Assembly (NCBI RefSeq): GCF_036013935.1
Contig: NZ_CP107902.1
Coordinates: 1,240,001 to 1,304,000, forward strand
Length of the DNA: 64,000 nt
Direction: 5' to 3'
Source: Streptomyces sp. NBC_00461
GTDB taxonomy: Bacteria > Actinomycetota > Actinomycetes > Streptomycetales > Streptomycetaceae
The position numbers and the translations under genes are program-made. Below the pieces are notes generated by a model that was given only the letters and a program-made list of their open reading frames with translations, did no database searches and was not told the DNA's origin. The stretch's first letter is position 1, and the number at the start of each line of letters is the position of its first letter. Below, piece by piece: positions 8,777 through 16,950 of the stretch.

Positions 8777-10071
8777 CGCAGCGTCTCCTCCGCGTCCTCG
8801 TCGTCTTCGCCTGCGGGATCATCGTCCTCGCCCAGACCTCCCGCCTCGGCCCAGGTAAAGAGGTCGTCCACGTACTCGACGTTCTTGAAGGGCATGTCGT
8901 GCTCGGCGGGAATGCCCGGCCAGCGCACCTGCCCGCTGCCAAGCGACGTCGAGACGATCAGATTCTGCCTGTCTGTGCCGAAGGGGAAGAAGATCCGTGG
9001 AGTGCTCCTGCCGAGGAAGTCCCGCCAGAACTGCACTTCGCCCAGGAGATCGTGGTTGAACAGGCGGGACTTCTTCCGGGTCACCTGCCGCCCGATGTAC
9101 TTGGCATGTATTGACTCGAAGCCGTCGGAGGTCACACGAAGCTCGGGTCTGACGCTCAGGCACCACTGGTTGTCACCGACGAGGAAGAAGCGCAGCGAAA
9201 CAGCACGGTGAAGCCAGTAGTTGCGAGGCTCTCCGGTCGCTCGCTTCTTGGGCTGCCATACGACGCCCCGGGTCGCCCTGCTGGCGTTCAATGGCCGGTA
9301 CGGAACGGAACGTTCAACGCCGGCCTCCTCAGGTTCGAAGTAGTAGCGGTGGTGGTCGTGGTCAAGCCGCAGTCCCAGACGTCCGGTGAGTTTGTTCAGC
9401 GACCGGTTCAGCAGCGCGACGTACCATCCCAGTCTGTCGGGATCCGTCCACCACTCCTTGGTGGAGAAGCGCTCGGTCTCCGTGCACGCCACCACGCCAG
9501 CGAACGGGTTCCTTGTGTCACGCAGGTCCTGGAAAGCCCACAACCGCCCCTCACGCAGGATGAACGGCGTCATCATTCCGGCAGACGCCGGGGCCGACCG
9601 TACCTCGTTCTCCCGGCCGGAAGAGCAAGGGGCTCCGTAGATATATCGCGGCATCTGCGTGACCGGCAGCACATTGCTGTACACGGTGTCGCTGACCATC
9701 GGAGGCAGCTCCGACGGCACATTGGAACGCCCGCCGAGCCTGCGCTCGATCCGCTGCTCGTGTGTCTCCTTCATGGCCTGCAGACGCTCCACTGTGTACT
9801 TCGCAAGCGCACCATCGGAGTCGATCAACTGGTGATGCTGATTGCACAGCAAGATCAGATTCTCGTACCGGTTGCGCTCCTCCGGCGTCAGCGGCGAATC
9901 GCCTCGCGGACCGTTCGGGCTCTCCGCGACAATATGGGCCATCTCGCCAAGCACCACAACGGGGTCCTGCGGCGCCCCCTGGGCCGTCAGAAGCAAGCCA
10001 CATTCGGGAAAGGCACAGATATTGCCAGAACGCTGAGTCAACTTGCGTTGCTGCGCGACAGGTACGGCCAC
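8773..10071 (-). CDS. HNH nuclease-APAZ effector subunit of short pAgo system
   Basis: This 432-residue protein starts at GTG 10071, chosen because GGAGGAGG lies just upstream; an extension to 10185 is open but lacks a ribosome site. Residues 8-110 form an HNH endonuclease: CAFPEC (C19, C24), AHIVAE (H46) and NLILLCNQHHQLID (N71, C76, H79/80). A linker leads to an APAZ domain (about 165-420) with LLNRSLNKL, YYFEP, WLHRAVSLRFF, GRQVTRKKS and EVQFWRDFLG, ending in an acidic tail. APAZ domains occupy the space of the missing N/PAZ lobes of short Argonautes. By analogy with other short pAgo systems, target recognition by the Argonaute should switch on the HNH nuclease, giving abortive-infection DNA degradation. 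This corresponds to the HNH-APAZ class, which I recall as SPARHA. Confidence 0.93.
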   Translation of the reverse strand: MAVPVAQQRKLTQRSGNICAFPECGLLLTAQGAPQDPVVVLGEMAHIVAESPNGPRGDSPLTPEERNRYENLILLCNQHHQLIDSDGALAKYTVERLQAMKETHEQRIERRLGGRSNVPSELPPMVSDTVYSNVLPVTQMPRYIYGAPCSSGRENEVRSAPASAGMMTPFILREGRLWAFQDLRDTRNPFAGVVACTETERFSTKEWWTDPDRLGWYVALLNRSLNKLTGRLGLRLDHDHHRYYFEPEEAGVERSVPYRPLNASRATRGVVWQPKKRATGEPRNYWLHRAVSLRFFLVGDNQWCLSVRPELRVTSDGFESIHAKYIGRQVTRKKSRLFNHDLLGEVQFWRDFLGRSTPRIFFPFGTDRQNLIVSTSLGSGQVRWPGIPAEHDMPFKNVEYVDDLFTWAEAGGLGEDDDPAGEDDEDAEETLR

Positions 10072-10585
10072 AACACCTCCTCCGGGTATCCACATGCTAC
10101 GGACGACCTCTGACAATGGCCCTCCCTCGCACAACAAGCGAACCCCCGGGACTCGGCCGCTTCGCGGCACCCACTGCGCAGCCATTGCCTGAACGAGTCC
10201 TCACCAACTCCGCCCAGAGGCCACTGAGAGTAGAGGGTCACGACACGCCGAAGGCACTCAGTAGCGCTTGCTCTGAATCACCATGCTCCGGCAGTCCGGC
10301 AGACGCATCAGCACATCCGCGCCATCGTCGTGCGAGCCACCATCCATCACCCATCAGGAGTGCCCAACTCGAACTCGTCCTGGCCACTGGCCCGTTGGCG
10401 TGGAGCGATCCGTGTGGCGACGCGGAACATCCATCTGCTCACCCACCGGGTTGAAGCCTGCGGCGTATCTACGCGCTCTTCGCCCTCGACAATCCACGTT
10501 CAAGATCCGGACCATACGCGGACCACCGTCCGTCAACTCCCCTACGAACTACGCGTTTACCCTGGTCAGGGGCATGCAATGGCTG
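10072..10585. other. Upstream region of the Argonaute operon, no gene supported
   Basis: Several frames are open but none has Streptomyces-like codon use or a ribosome site. The region probably holds the minus-strand promoter of the HNH-APAZ/Argonaute operon and degraded sequence leading into the conserved tail at 10586. Confidence 0.5.
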
Positions 10586-10648
10586 TACCACCAACAGACC
10601 AAGAACATTCTTGTTTCGTACAGTCCGAAGAAACTTGGGTTCTTCTAG
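10586..10648 (+). pseudogene. Conserved coding tail ending KKLGFF, copy A
   Basis: These 20 codons plus TAG encode YHQQTKN...SPKKLGFF, nearly identical in protein to copy B at 22384-22446 although half of the codons differ. The upstream frame (10283 onward) does not match anything near copy B. The piece is either the end of a decayed, mobile-type gene or a very short peptide gene. The bases after the stop (AGAGCCTGAAGTCGGT) are also shared by both copies. Confidence 0.6.
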
Positions 10649-10789
10649 AGCCTGAAGTCGGTTGCCTGGAGGCATCGTTGCGCTCCAGGCAATCCGACAC
10701 GCCAGCTACCCGCTGTAATGAGTTGGATTCTTGCCGTCACTCTATGGCGTCCCGCGGAGGTCCGTCCGGACCAGTCGCGGACCAATTGG

Positions 10790-11003
10790 CGCCGGAGAAC
10801 ATCACCCCCGCGAGCCGTCGCGACGACATCTGCCTGGGGCGCCTCGTCATCCAGGCCCACGCCGACGACGGCTGCACCACCGTGGCCGTCAGGACCTAAC
10901 GCGACACCGGCAGGAGCGTCTACCTGCACGGCGTGAACCACCTGCAGCAGATCGCCGACACCTTCGGCCGCACGCACGGAACCGCCGCACGCCCCGGCCC
11001 CCC
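10790..11003 (+). pseudogene. Remnant of a small gene
   Basis: Good codon bias in one frame gives DDICLGRLVIQAHADDG..., interrupted by TAA near 10898, and continues as RDTGRSVYLHGVNHLQQIADTFG. I do not recognise the protein. It precedes a run of other broken small genes in the same orientation. Confidence 0.35.
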
Positions 11004-11361
<358 letters not shown>

Positions 11362-11399
11362 CGGGCGCCCCGCCGGACCACCCCCGCGCCTCACCGACC

Positions 11400-11737
11400 G
11401 GCGAGTCTGGCGTAGTCCCCCTGGAAGAAGACCAGCGGACGGGGATCACCGGCGACCGCCAGGTCGAGCACCCGGCCCAGGACGCGCCACATCGGAGGCC
11501 TTACGGGAACTGGCCGCCGCCCACCGCATCGACCTGGACTCCTCCACCGCCTACGGCGACCACGTCTCCGACGCCCCGCTGCTCTCCCTGACCGGCCGCG
11601 CCGTCATCGTCGGCGACGACCAGGACCTGCGGCGTCTAGCCGCCCACCACGGCTGGGACCGGCTGCCCAAGGCCCCCGCTCCTCCCGCCGTCCCCCTGCC
11701 CGATCCGAACCCTGTCCCACCAGGAGCGATGCTGTGA
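11400..11737 (+). pseudogene. C-terminal remnant of a HAD-family phosphatase
   Basis: The frame ending TGA 11737 has EALRELAAAHRIDLDSSTAYGDHVSDAPLL, the conserved motif-IV region of HAD-superfamily phosphatases (YGDxxxDxPLL), followed by LRRLAAHHGW. The nucleophile DxD part is missing and there is no start. Upstream bases (about 11416-11480) resemble more of the gene in another frame, so it has both a deletion and a shift. Confidence 0.6.
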
Positions 11738-12134
11738 GGATCGCCGTCGTCGGCGCCTACGGAGCCGGCAAGACCACCCTGATCACCGCCGCCACGGCCC
11801 GCATCGGCCTGCCCGCCGCCCACGGCACCCCGATGCGGGACCCCGCCGGCAGCCGGCCCAAGCCCCTGGAACAGACCACCGAGTCCGAACTGATCCAACT
11901 CGTCGTCCGCCGCCACGCCGAGCGGCTCCTCGCCGAGGCCGCCTACCCGGAGGGATTCCTCTCCACGACGACCCGTCCCCCATCAGCGAACACTTCCGCC
12001 CCCTCTCGGACCGCCTCCTCCTGACCACCCTTCACACAACAGGCATCCCGGTCCACACAGTCACGGGCCCCCTGGATACCCGCCTGCACACACTGCTCAC
12101 CCTGACCCCCGAGCACGCCCCCGTGCCCCCGTGA
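11734..12134 (+). pseudogene. P-loop ATPase with internal deletion
   Basis: The GTG at 11734 overlaps the preceding TGA. The first 75 residues are well formed, with a Walker A GAYGAGKTT at residues 7-15, then LPAAHGTPMRDPAG and LLAEAAYPEGFLS. At about 11965 the frame jumps, and the C-terminal part DDPSPISEHFRPLSDRLLL...VTGPL continues in another frame to TGA 12134. The middle of the protein, where the Walker B region would be, is missing. It is a dead AAA/GTP-binding type protein. Confidence 0.7.
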
Positions 12135-12157
12135 CCGACGCAGGATGACAGCGTCGG

Positions 12158-12539
12158 TCACGGGGGCACGGTGACTCCGCTGCTCGGGGACTCCGCGGTC
12201 AGCTGCGGCGGGATGCTCACCGAGGAGAGTCTGACGCCCGCGCCGGGCACACCGGCGGTGGTGAAGCGGCTGACACCGACGTCGTCCATCGTCCACACCA
12301 CCGAATAAGTGGCCGGCGTCAGGGGTGCGATCTTCGCGTCCAGGATCACGCTGTCACCGGGCGGTGATCTCCTTGCCGTCCGCGTCGAACAGGTTGTACC
12401 GCAGTTGGTAGTTGCCGCCCGCCGGCCAGGTCTCCTGGCCCTGGTTGGTGACCGCGACCGGCTCGGCACCCTCGGTGGTGGCCGTCACCGGGGCGGTGAA
12501 GTCGCCGAGCTTGTAGGCCGCGCCGTACTTGGTCGTCAT
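12158..12539 (-). pseudogene. Frameshifted fragment of a large secreted/surface protein
   Basis: The first part (from 12539) reads TKYGAAYKLGDFTAPVTATT...GGNYQLRYNLFDADGKE. The second, in another frame after about 12357, reads PGDSVILDAKIAPLTPATYSV and VWTMDDVGVSRFTTAGVPG, then IPPQLTAESPSSG. The two are continuous once one base is corrected. This beta-rich segment resembles part of large actinomycete surface proteins of the RHS/polymorphic-toxin type, from memory of the family. Both ends of the big gene are missing. Confidence 0.55.
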
Positions 12540-12593
12540 AACTCCCAGTTCCTCCCACCACCGTCCCGATCCTGACCAGTACTTCCGGACCAG

Positions 12594-12960
12594 TCACGGA
12601 CCGAACTTGGCGTAGTGGCGGAAGAGGACCTCGATGTTCTGGCCCGCGCGACGAGCGAATTCGGCGGGGTCCACACCGGAGTACAGCCAGAACGAGATCC
12701 CGGCGTGCCGGAGATCGGAGTGCCGCTTGACCGGCTTGGAGGCGAGTTCTGTACGGGTCAGGACGTACTTCCGTGCCCGCGCCCACGTTGTGCCATATGC
12801 AGCTGCGTCCACATAGCTGCCGGCCTCGTTCCGGAACGGTCGGCCGTCCGGCGCCACGCGGAAGGGTTCAATGAGCCCCTTCCAACCTGGCTGTGAGATC
12901 GAGGGGTTGCGGTGACAGGACAACGAAGCCCAGGTAGATGGGTGGTCGGCTAACAGCAAC
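12594..12960 (-). pseudogene. C-terminal remnant of a tyrosine recombinase (integrase)
   Basis: The frame ending at 12594 contains SDLRHAGISFWLYSGVDPAEFARRAGQ and VLFRHYAKF, the C-terminal box of actinophage/ICE-type integrases with the conserved R-H pair and catalytic Tyr (HYAKF). The N-terminal and core parts are missing and the normal C-terminal extension is cut. It indicates that an integrative element once lay here. Confidence 0.75.
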
Positions 12961-13055
12961 CTTCTCCGCATAGAGCCCCGGCTCATTGCCCACCCATCCG
13001 GGCTGCATCTGTCCAGTTCCGCGCTGCGGCTGCTGCGGCGGGGGTCGGCCGCTCG

Positions 13056-13200
13056 GCGACGACAGATGGCACCCGGTGGCGGCTGACCTGCAGCCGCCAG
13101 GCGCTGACGAGGCTGGCGCACCTGCGCTGCAACCACACCTTCGCCGAGCTCGCATCCAGATTCCGCGTGGGCCTACCCCCAGCCGTACCGCCGCGCGAAG
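13056..13200 (+). pseudogene. N-terminal remnant of an IS5/IS112-like transposase
   Basis: The plus strand reads SATTDGTRWRLTCSRQALTRLAHLRC and then TFAELASRFRVG, which resembles the HTH head of IS112-like transposases (RWRRL..GRQALL.LAHLRCGDTYA.LAAGFGIG). It breaks off at about 13190. No catalytic part is present. Confidence 0.5.
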
Positions 13201-13698
13201 TCAAAAACCAAGCTGCGGAGGAACGTCTGATCGCACGAGGCGCACTCGCGCGGCTGGTATGCGGCCGGGCAGGTAGACGAATCCGTTGCCGTTGTCGAGG
13301 AGCGACCCCTCATCGACGCCGTTCACGGACCAGAGATCAACCGGCCCACCGGTGTTGTTGATCTGAAAGAAGAACTCTGCTTCCTCCTCGCCCCGACAGA
13401 CGAAGATCCCCTCCACCTCAGGACGGCGGCTGCCGGCGATTCCCCGTGCGGCCCTCATCCGGTCCCAATCCAGACCATGCTGTGCGATCGACCGGCGATT
13501 GAGCACGGACGAAACGTGGAAGAGGTTTGGCGTATCAAACACGCCAGGAGTATAGGAGCCGGTGAGGCTTCTCCTCAGGTTGAGGCGGTCAGCTCCAGGG
13601 TGAGGACGGCCGTCGATGAGTAGTGCCTGCTCACTGGAGCGGCCGACGGGTAGGGCGTTCGGCTCTACGTTCGCGCCGAACAGGACAGGGAGGGGCAT
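13201..13698 (-). CDS. Conserved hypothetical protein, possible ADP-ribosyltransferase-like fold
   Basis: 165 residues start at ATG 13698 behind CAGGAGACCTT. Features are SYTPGVFDTPNLFHVSSVLNR, SIAQHGLDWDRM, a GIAGS turn, VEGIFVCR, FFQINNTGGPVDLWSV and FVYLPGRIP. The H-V-S...SI..HGL pattern recalls the NAD-binding part of ADP-ribosyltransferase-like proteins, but the similarity is weak and I assign no activity. Codon use is normal and the frame intact. It sits at the border between the decayed element and the metabolic genes. Confidence 0.6.
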   Translation of the reverse strand: MPLPVLFGANVEPNALPVGRSSEQALLIDGRPHPGADRLNLRRSLTGSYTPGVFDTPNLFHVSSVLNRRSIAQHGLDWDRMRAARGIAGSRRPEVEGIFVCRGEEEAEFFFQINNTGGPVDLWSVNGVDEGSLLDNGNGFVYLPGRIPAARVRLVRSDVPPQLGF

Positions 13699-13840
13699 GA
13701 AGGTCTCCTGAGCAACCGGCTTTCGACGCCGGGCGGCGGTGGTCGCAGTGAGGAAGGGAACGGACCCGCTGTGGTCCCGGAGGCAGCGCTTTCAAGAGCA
13801 GGCGGCAGCCGGGGCGGCACCGCTTGGGTCCGTGAGCGGT

Positions 13841-14308
13841 TCAGCGCGGCGGGCCGAGAATGACGCCGCCGTACAGCTCGGATGCCTCCGCCAGGAGGGA
13901 CTTGGGGATTTCGAAGCCGTCGGGGCGCGGGCTGGTGAGGTCGCGTCCGGCGTGGCGGAACATGCCCTCGATGCCTCCGGGCGTGGCGATCATCAGAAGG
14001 TCGGCGCGGTCGGAGGTGATGCGGTAGCCGTGCGGGACGTTGCGGGGCAGGTAGACAATCCCGCCTTCACGTAGCTCGTGTTCCTCCTCCCCGGACCACA
14101 CCAGGGCCGTGCCCTTGATCAGCATGAACACCTCGTCCTCGCGGGTGTGCAGGTGGAACGGCGGGGCTTCGCCCTTGGCGACGTCGAAGCGGCCCACGGT
14201 CAGCTTGCCCTCGGTGGCTTCCTTGTCGAGCAGCACGGAGAACGTTCCCCCGTCGAGCCATTCCAGCTTCTGCTGCTGTTCGGGCTGCGCCAGATAGGCC
14301 ATGGTCAT
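13841..14308 (-). CDS. Cupin-domain protein (quercetin-dioxygenase/pirin-like)
   Basis: This 155-residue single-domain cupin starts at ATG 14308 with GGAG seven bases upstream. Motif 1 is PPFHLHTREDEVF (H-x-H...E) and motif 2 is PRNVPHGY, giving three His and a Glu as metal ligands. The ends (residues 1-40, 120-155) match the small quercetin 2,3-dioxygenase-like cupins found beside oxidoreductases. The substrate is unknown. It lies upstream of no close partner and is probably monocistronic. Confidence 0.8.
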   Translation of the reverse strand: MTMAYLAQPEQQQKLEWLDGGTFSVLLDKEATEGKLTVGRFDVAKGEAPPFHLHTREDEVFMLIKGTALVWSGEEEHELREGGIVYLPRNVPHGYRITSDRADLLMIATPGGIEGMFRHAGRDLTSPRPDGFEIPKSLLAEASELYGGVILGPPR

Positions 14309-14655
14309 CGGAGACCTCCAGGGAAACTCCGGCCTTCAGGCCGGGGCGGAATCGGACTCCTGCGGAGCGGGGCAAGGGGTCGGGATTCGCCCCCCCCAGA
14401 GCGAATCCCGGTGCTCTGACTCGCAGGCCTGAACTTGACTGATGCTGTGAGTTGGTGAGTGGGACCGCACACCGTGTGAAGCTGGCGTTCACCTCCGGTG
14501 AGGTAGGGAGGGACATAGGAGGGACATGGGCGGAGCAGGGGACGGTGTGGGCCGCACACGGCGTATCCGCGTATCGCGTGGATACGGACTGACTGGAGAT
14601 GGAATTGACCGGCTGGTTGCAGGCGGCCGTGCGGGGCCGGCCCCTGCGGGGGAGG
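14309..14655. other. Intergenic region with an inverted repeat at 14565-14587
   Basis: No gene is supported. GTATCC and GGATAC arms surround a CGCG-containing centre at 14565-14587, a possible regulator site or hairpin after the MDR gene. The rest shows nothing recognisable. Confidence 0.4.
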
Positions 14656-15570
14656 TCAGTCGACGGTGAGGACGAGCTTCCCGCGGCTGTGGCCGGCGTC
14701 GCTGGCCTGCTGGGCCTTGGCAGCGTCGGTAAGCGGGTAGGTCGCGCCGACCGTGATCGCCAGCGCGCCGTCGGCGGCCTGCCGGGCCAGTTCGGCCAAC
14801 CGGGCCGCCGAGCGCCGCGCCGGGCCCTCGGCGAAGACGACACCGAGTTCGCGGGCCCGGAAGTCGGCGGTGGTGACGACCCGGTCGGTGCCGCCGCGCA
14901 GGGTGATGGAGTCCTCCAGCGCGCCCTTGCCCGCGGCGTCGAGCACCGCGTCCACTCCGCCTGGGGCGAGCGCACGCACCCGCTCGACCAGGCCCTCGCC
15001 GTAGACCAGCGCGGTGGCGCCGAGCGAGGTCACATACTCCTGGTTGGCCGGGCCGGCGGTGCCGATGACGCGGGCGCCGAGGGCGACGGCGAGCTGGACG
15101 GCGACGGTGCCGAGCGCGCCGGACGCGCCGTGGATCAGCAGGGTCTCGCCGGCTTTGACGTCGAGCAGGTCCAGGACCCGGTCGGCGGCGTCGCCCGCCA
15201 CCGGCAGGGCGGCCGCGTGCGTCCAGTCCAGACCGGCCGGCTTGAGGGCGAGGACGGTCGCAGTGGCGAGCGCGTACTGGGCGTAGGCGCCGGTGTCGGA
15301 CCAGCCCAGCACCTCGTCGCCCACCTTCAGATGGTCGACGCCCTCGCCGACGGCATCGACGGTCCCGGCGATCTCCCCGCCGGAGATGGCGGGCAGGGTG
15401 GTGGGGAAGATGGCTTCCATGATCCCTGAGCGGATCTTGCCGTCCACCGGGTTGACGCCGACAGCCTGTACACGTACGCGGACCTGGCCGGAGCCGGGCT
15501 CGGGGACCTCGGTCTCCACCTCGTGCAGGACCTCGGTGCCGCCGAACGTGTCGAAAACGATGGCCTTCAT
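14656..15570 (-). CDS. NADPH:quinone oxidoreductase-like MDR enzyme
   Basis: 304 residues are typical of zinc-free medium-chain dehydrogenases. The GroES-like part (1-120) has VGVNPVDGKIRSG and GGEIAGTVDAVGEGV. The Rossmann part has LLIHGASGALGTVAVQLA and IGTAGPANQEYVTSLGA. No zinc-binding Cys cluster is present, so it should use NADPH to reduce a quinone or enal. The start at 15570 has an upstream GGAGACAC. Two tandem 16-bp repeats lie just upstream and may be its operator. It is a paralogue of the enzyme at 20170-21108. Confidence 0.88.
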   Translation of the reverse strand: MKAIVFDTFGGTEVLHEVETEVPEPGSGQVRVRVQAVGVNPVDGKIRSGIMEAIFPTTLPAISGGEIAGTVDAVGEGVDHLKVGDEVLGWSDTGAYAQYALATATVLALKPAGLDWTHAAALPVAGDAADRVLDLLDVKAGETLLIHGASGALGTVAVQLAVALGARVIGTAGPANQEYVTSLGATALVYGEGLVERVRALAPGGVDAVLDAAGKGALEDSITLRGGTDRVVTTADFRARELGVVFAEGPARRSAARLAELARQAADGALAITVGATYPLTDAAKAQQASDAGHSRGKLVLTVD

Positions 15571-15584
15571 AACTGTGTCTCCTT

Positions 15585-15618
15585 CAATGAGTTGATCCGG
15601 TCCAATGAGTTGATCCGG
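15585..15618. promoter_or_regulatory. Tandem direct repeat upstream of the MDR gene
   Basis: The 16-bp sequence CAATGAGTTGATCCGG occurs at 15585-15600 and again at 15603-15618, an 18-bp period that is nearly two helical turns. It lies directly in front of the MDR start at 15570, so it may bind a regulator or simply be a tandem duplication. Confidence 0.5.
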
Positions 15619-15769
15619 CGAACCAGATCAGGTGGCCAGACGCCAAAAAACATGCCGCCAATCATGTGGCTGGCCGATTAGCTGTTAGATGAGCTCGTTT
15701 GCGGGCTGGAGCCGCGGAACTTCGGGCCGCCTGCCCGCGCCCGGCGCTGTTGGCAGCCTCCGGGCCTGA

Positions 15770-16327
15770 TCAGGGGCTGCCAGTCACTGTCCGTGCAGCT
15801 CCAGCACGCCCACCTCGGGATGTCGGCAGCGCTCGGATTTCGATGACGTGGACGCACCGGTCGAGGGCGGCCACCATGTAGCGGCGCCAGAGCGGGGCGA
15901 AGGGACCGGCCAGGATCCAGCGGCGGCCGGGCAGCGGCTTGAACTCGTAGGTCCAGCGGATGAGTGTGCCGTCACCGTCGGGGTTGACGTTGAACTCGCC
16001 CCGGACGCCGGCCGCGAGGCGGGAGAGGACATTGGTGAAGCCGGTCAGCTGGTAGGCGAAGCCGGAGCCCGGTACGTACTCGGTGAGTTCTTCGTCGGCC
16101 TGGGAACCGTCGTCGAACTGCGGGTTTCTTCGCGATCCCGCGTGGTCCCAGGCTTCGGTCTGGTTCTTCACGCTGCTGATGCCGGGGAACGGGGCCACCG
16201 GGCGGAAGACGGTGGGGAGGTCGATGGGCACCAGGATGCGGAAGGTGTCCTGGGGTGCCGTGCGGGTCCGCTGCTGGACGGTGATGGTGACGGTCTTGTC
16301 GGCTGGGCCGATGAGGAGTGTGGTCAT
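15770..16327 (-). CDS. SRPBCC/polyketide-cyclase-like ligand-binding protein
   Basis: 185 residues with a START-like layout: strand VTITVQQRT, helix DTFRILVPIDLPTVF, FGISSV-type turns, then TELTEYVPGSGFAYQLTG, RGEFNVNPDGDGTLIRWTYEFKP and a C-terminal amphipathic helix at FAPLWRRYMVAALDR. The start at 16327 has GGAGAG nine bases upstream and overlaps the end of the broken old yellow enzyme gene as ATGA, showing former translational coupling. Such proteins bind hydrophobic small molecules or act as cyclases; the ligand is unknown. Confidence 0.75.
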   Translation of the reverse strand: MTTLLIGPADKTVTITVQQRTRTAPQDTFRILVPIDLPTVFRPVAPFPGISSVKNQTEAWDHAGSRRNPQFDDGSQADEELTEYVPGSGFAYQLTGFTNVLSRLAAGVRGEFNVNPDGDGTLIRWTYEFKPLPGRRWILAGPFAPLWRRYMVAALDRCVHVIEIRALPTSRGGRAGAARTVTGSP

Positions 16328-16950
16328 GGTTCAGCTCTCCGTGGCAGGTAGGCGAGGCCGAGCGGGTCGATGGCATCGAGCAGCGCCGGGTGGACGTCGT
16401 GGGTGTCTGTCTTGGTGATGTCGTTGTAGGGGTTGCCGGTAGAGATGCGCAGGCCGGTGCGGTCGGCGCCGATCTCGGCGGCCACCGCGGATGTCGCCTC
16501 GATGGCGAAGCGGATGCGTTGGGCGACGGAGCTGCCGTACTGGTCGGTGCGCTTGTTGGCGTTGGAGGAGAGGGACTGGTGGACGAGGTAGCCGTTGCCG
16601 CCGTGGATCTCCACGCGGCCGTATCTCCCACCCGGACAACACCCCACACCAGCGTGCATCAGCTGGACCACGATGCGCCCGCCATCGGCATGGACGGCGT
16701 CGGTGACCTTGCGCCAGCCGGCGATGTGCGCGTCGGTGTGGATTCCCGGCGTCAGCGGGTAGCCCTGACCGTCTTCGGACGGCTGGGTGCCCTCGGTGAT
16801 GATCAGGGCCATGGAGGCCCGCTCTGCCGGTGGTACTCGACATTGAGCTCGCTGGGAAGGCCGTCCGCCAGGGAGCGGTCACGGCTCATGGGCGCCATGA
16901 CGAGCCGTGCGGCAGTTTCGAGTTGGAGGGTGGGGAAGGGCTAGAGGGAG
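16324..16950 (-). pseudogene. Rearranged old yellow enzyme (NADH:flavin oxidoreductase)
   Basis: The OYE signature is present in pieces. LVMAPMSRDRSLADGLPSEL and NVEYHRQ lie in the upstream frame (about 16920-16825), then a frameshift at about 16815, then LIITEGTQPSEDGQGYPLTPGIHTD and VQLMHAG. At about 16630 VQLMHAG is joined directly to YGRVEIHGGNGYLVHQSL. The segment between HAGR and VEIHG, normally about 60 residues, is absent, and the C-terminal flavin-binding third is replaced by a short tail. Substrate binding and FMN binding are therefore lost. Its 3' end overlaps the SRPBCC gene. Confidence 0.8.
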
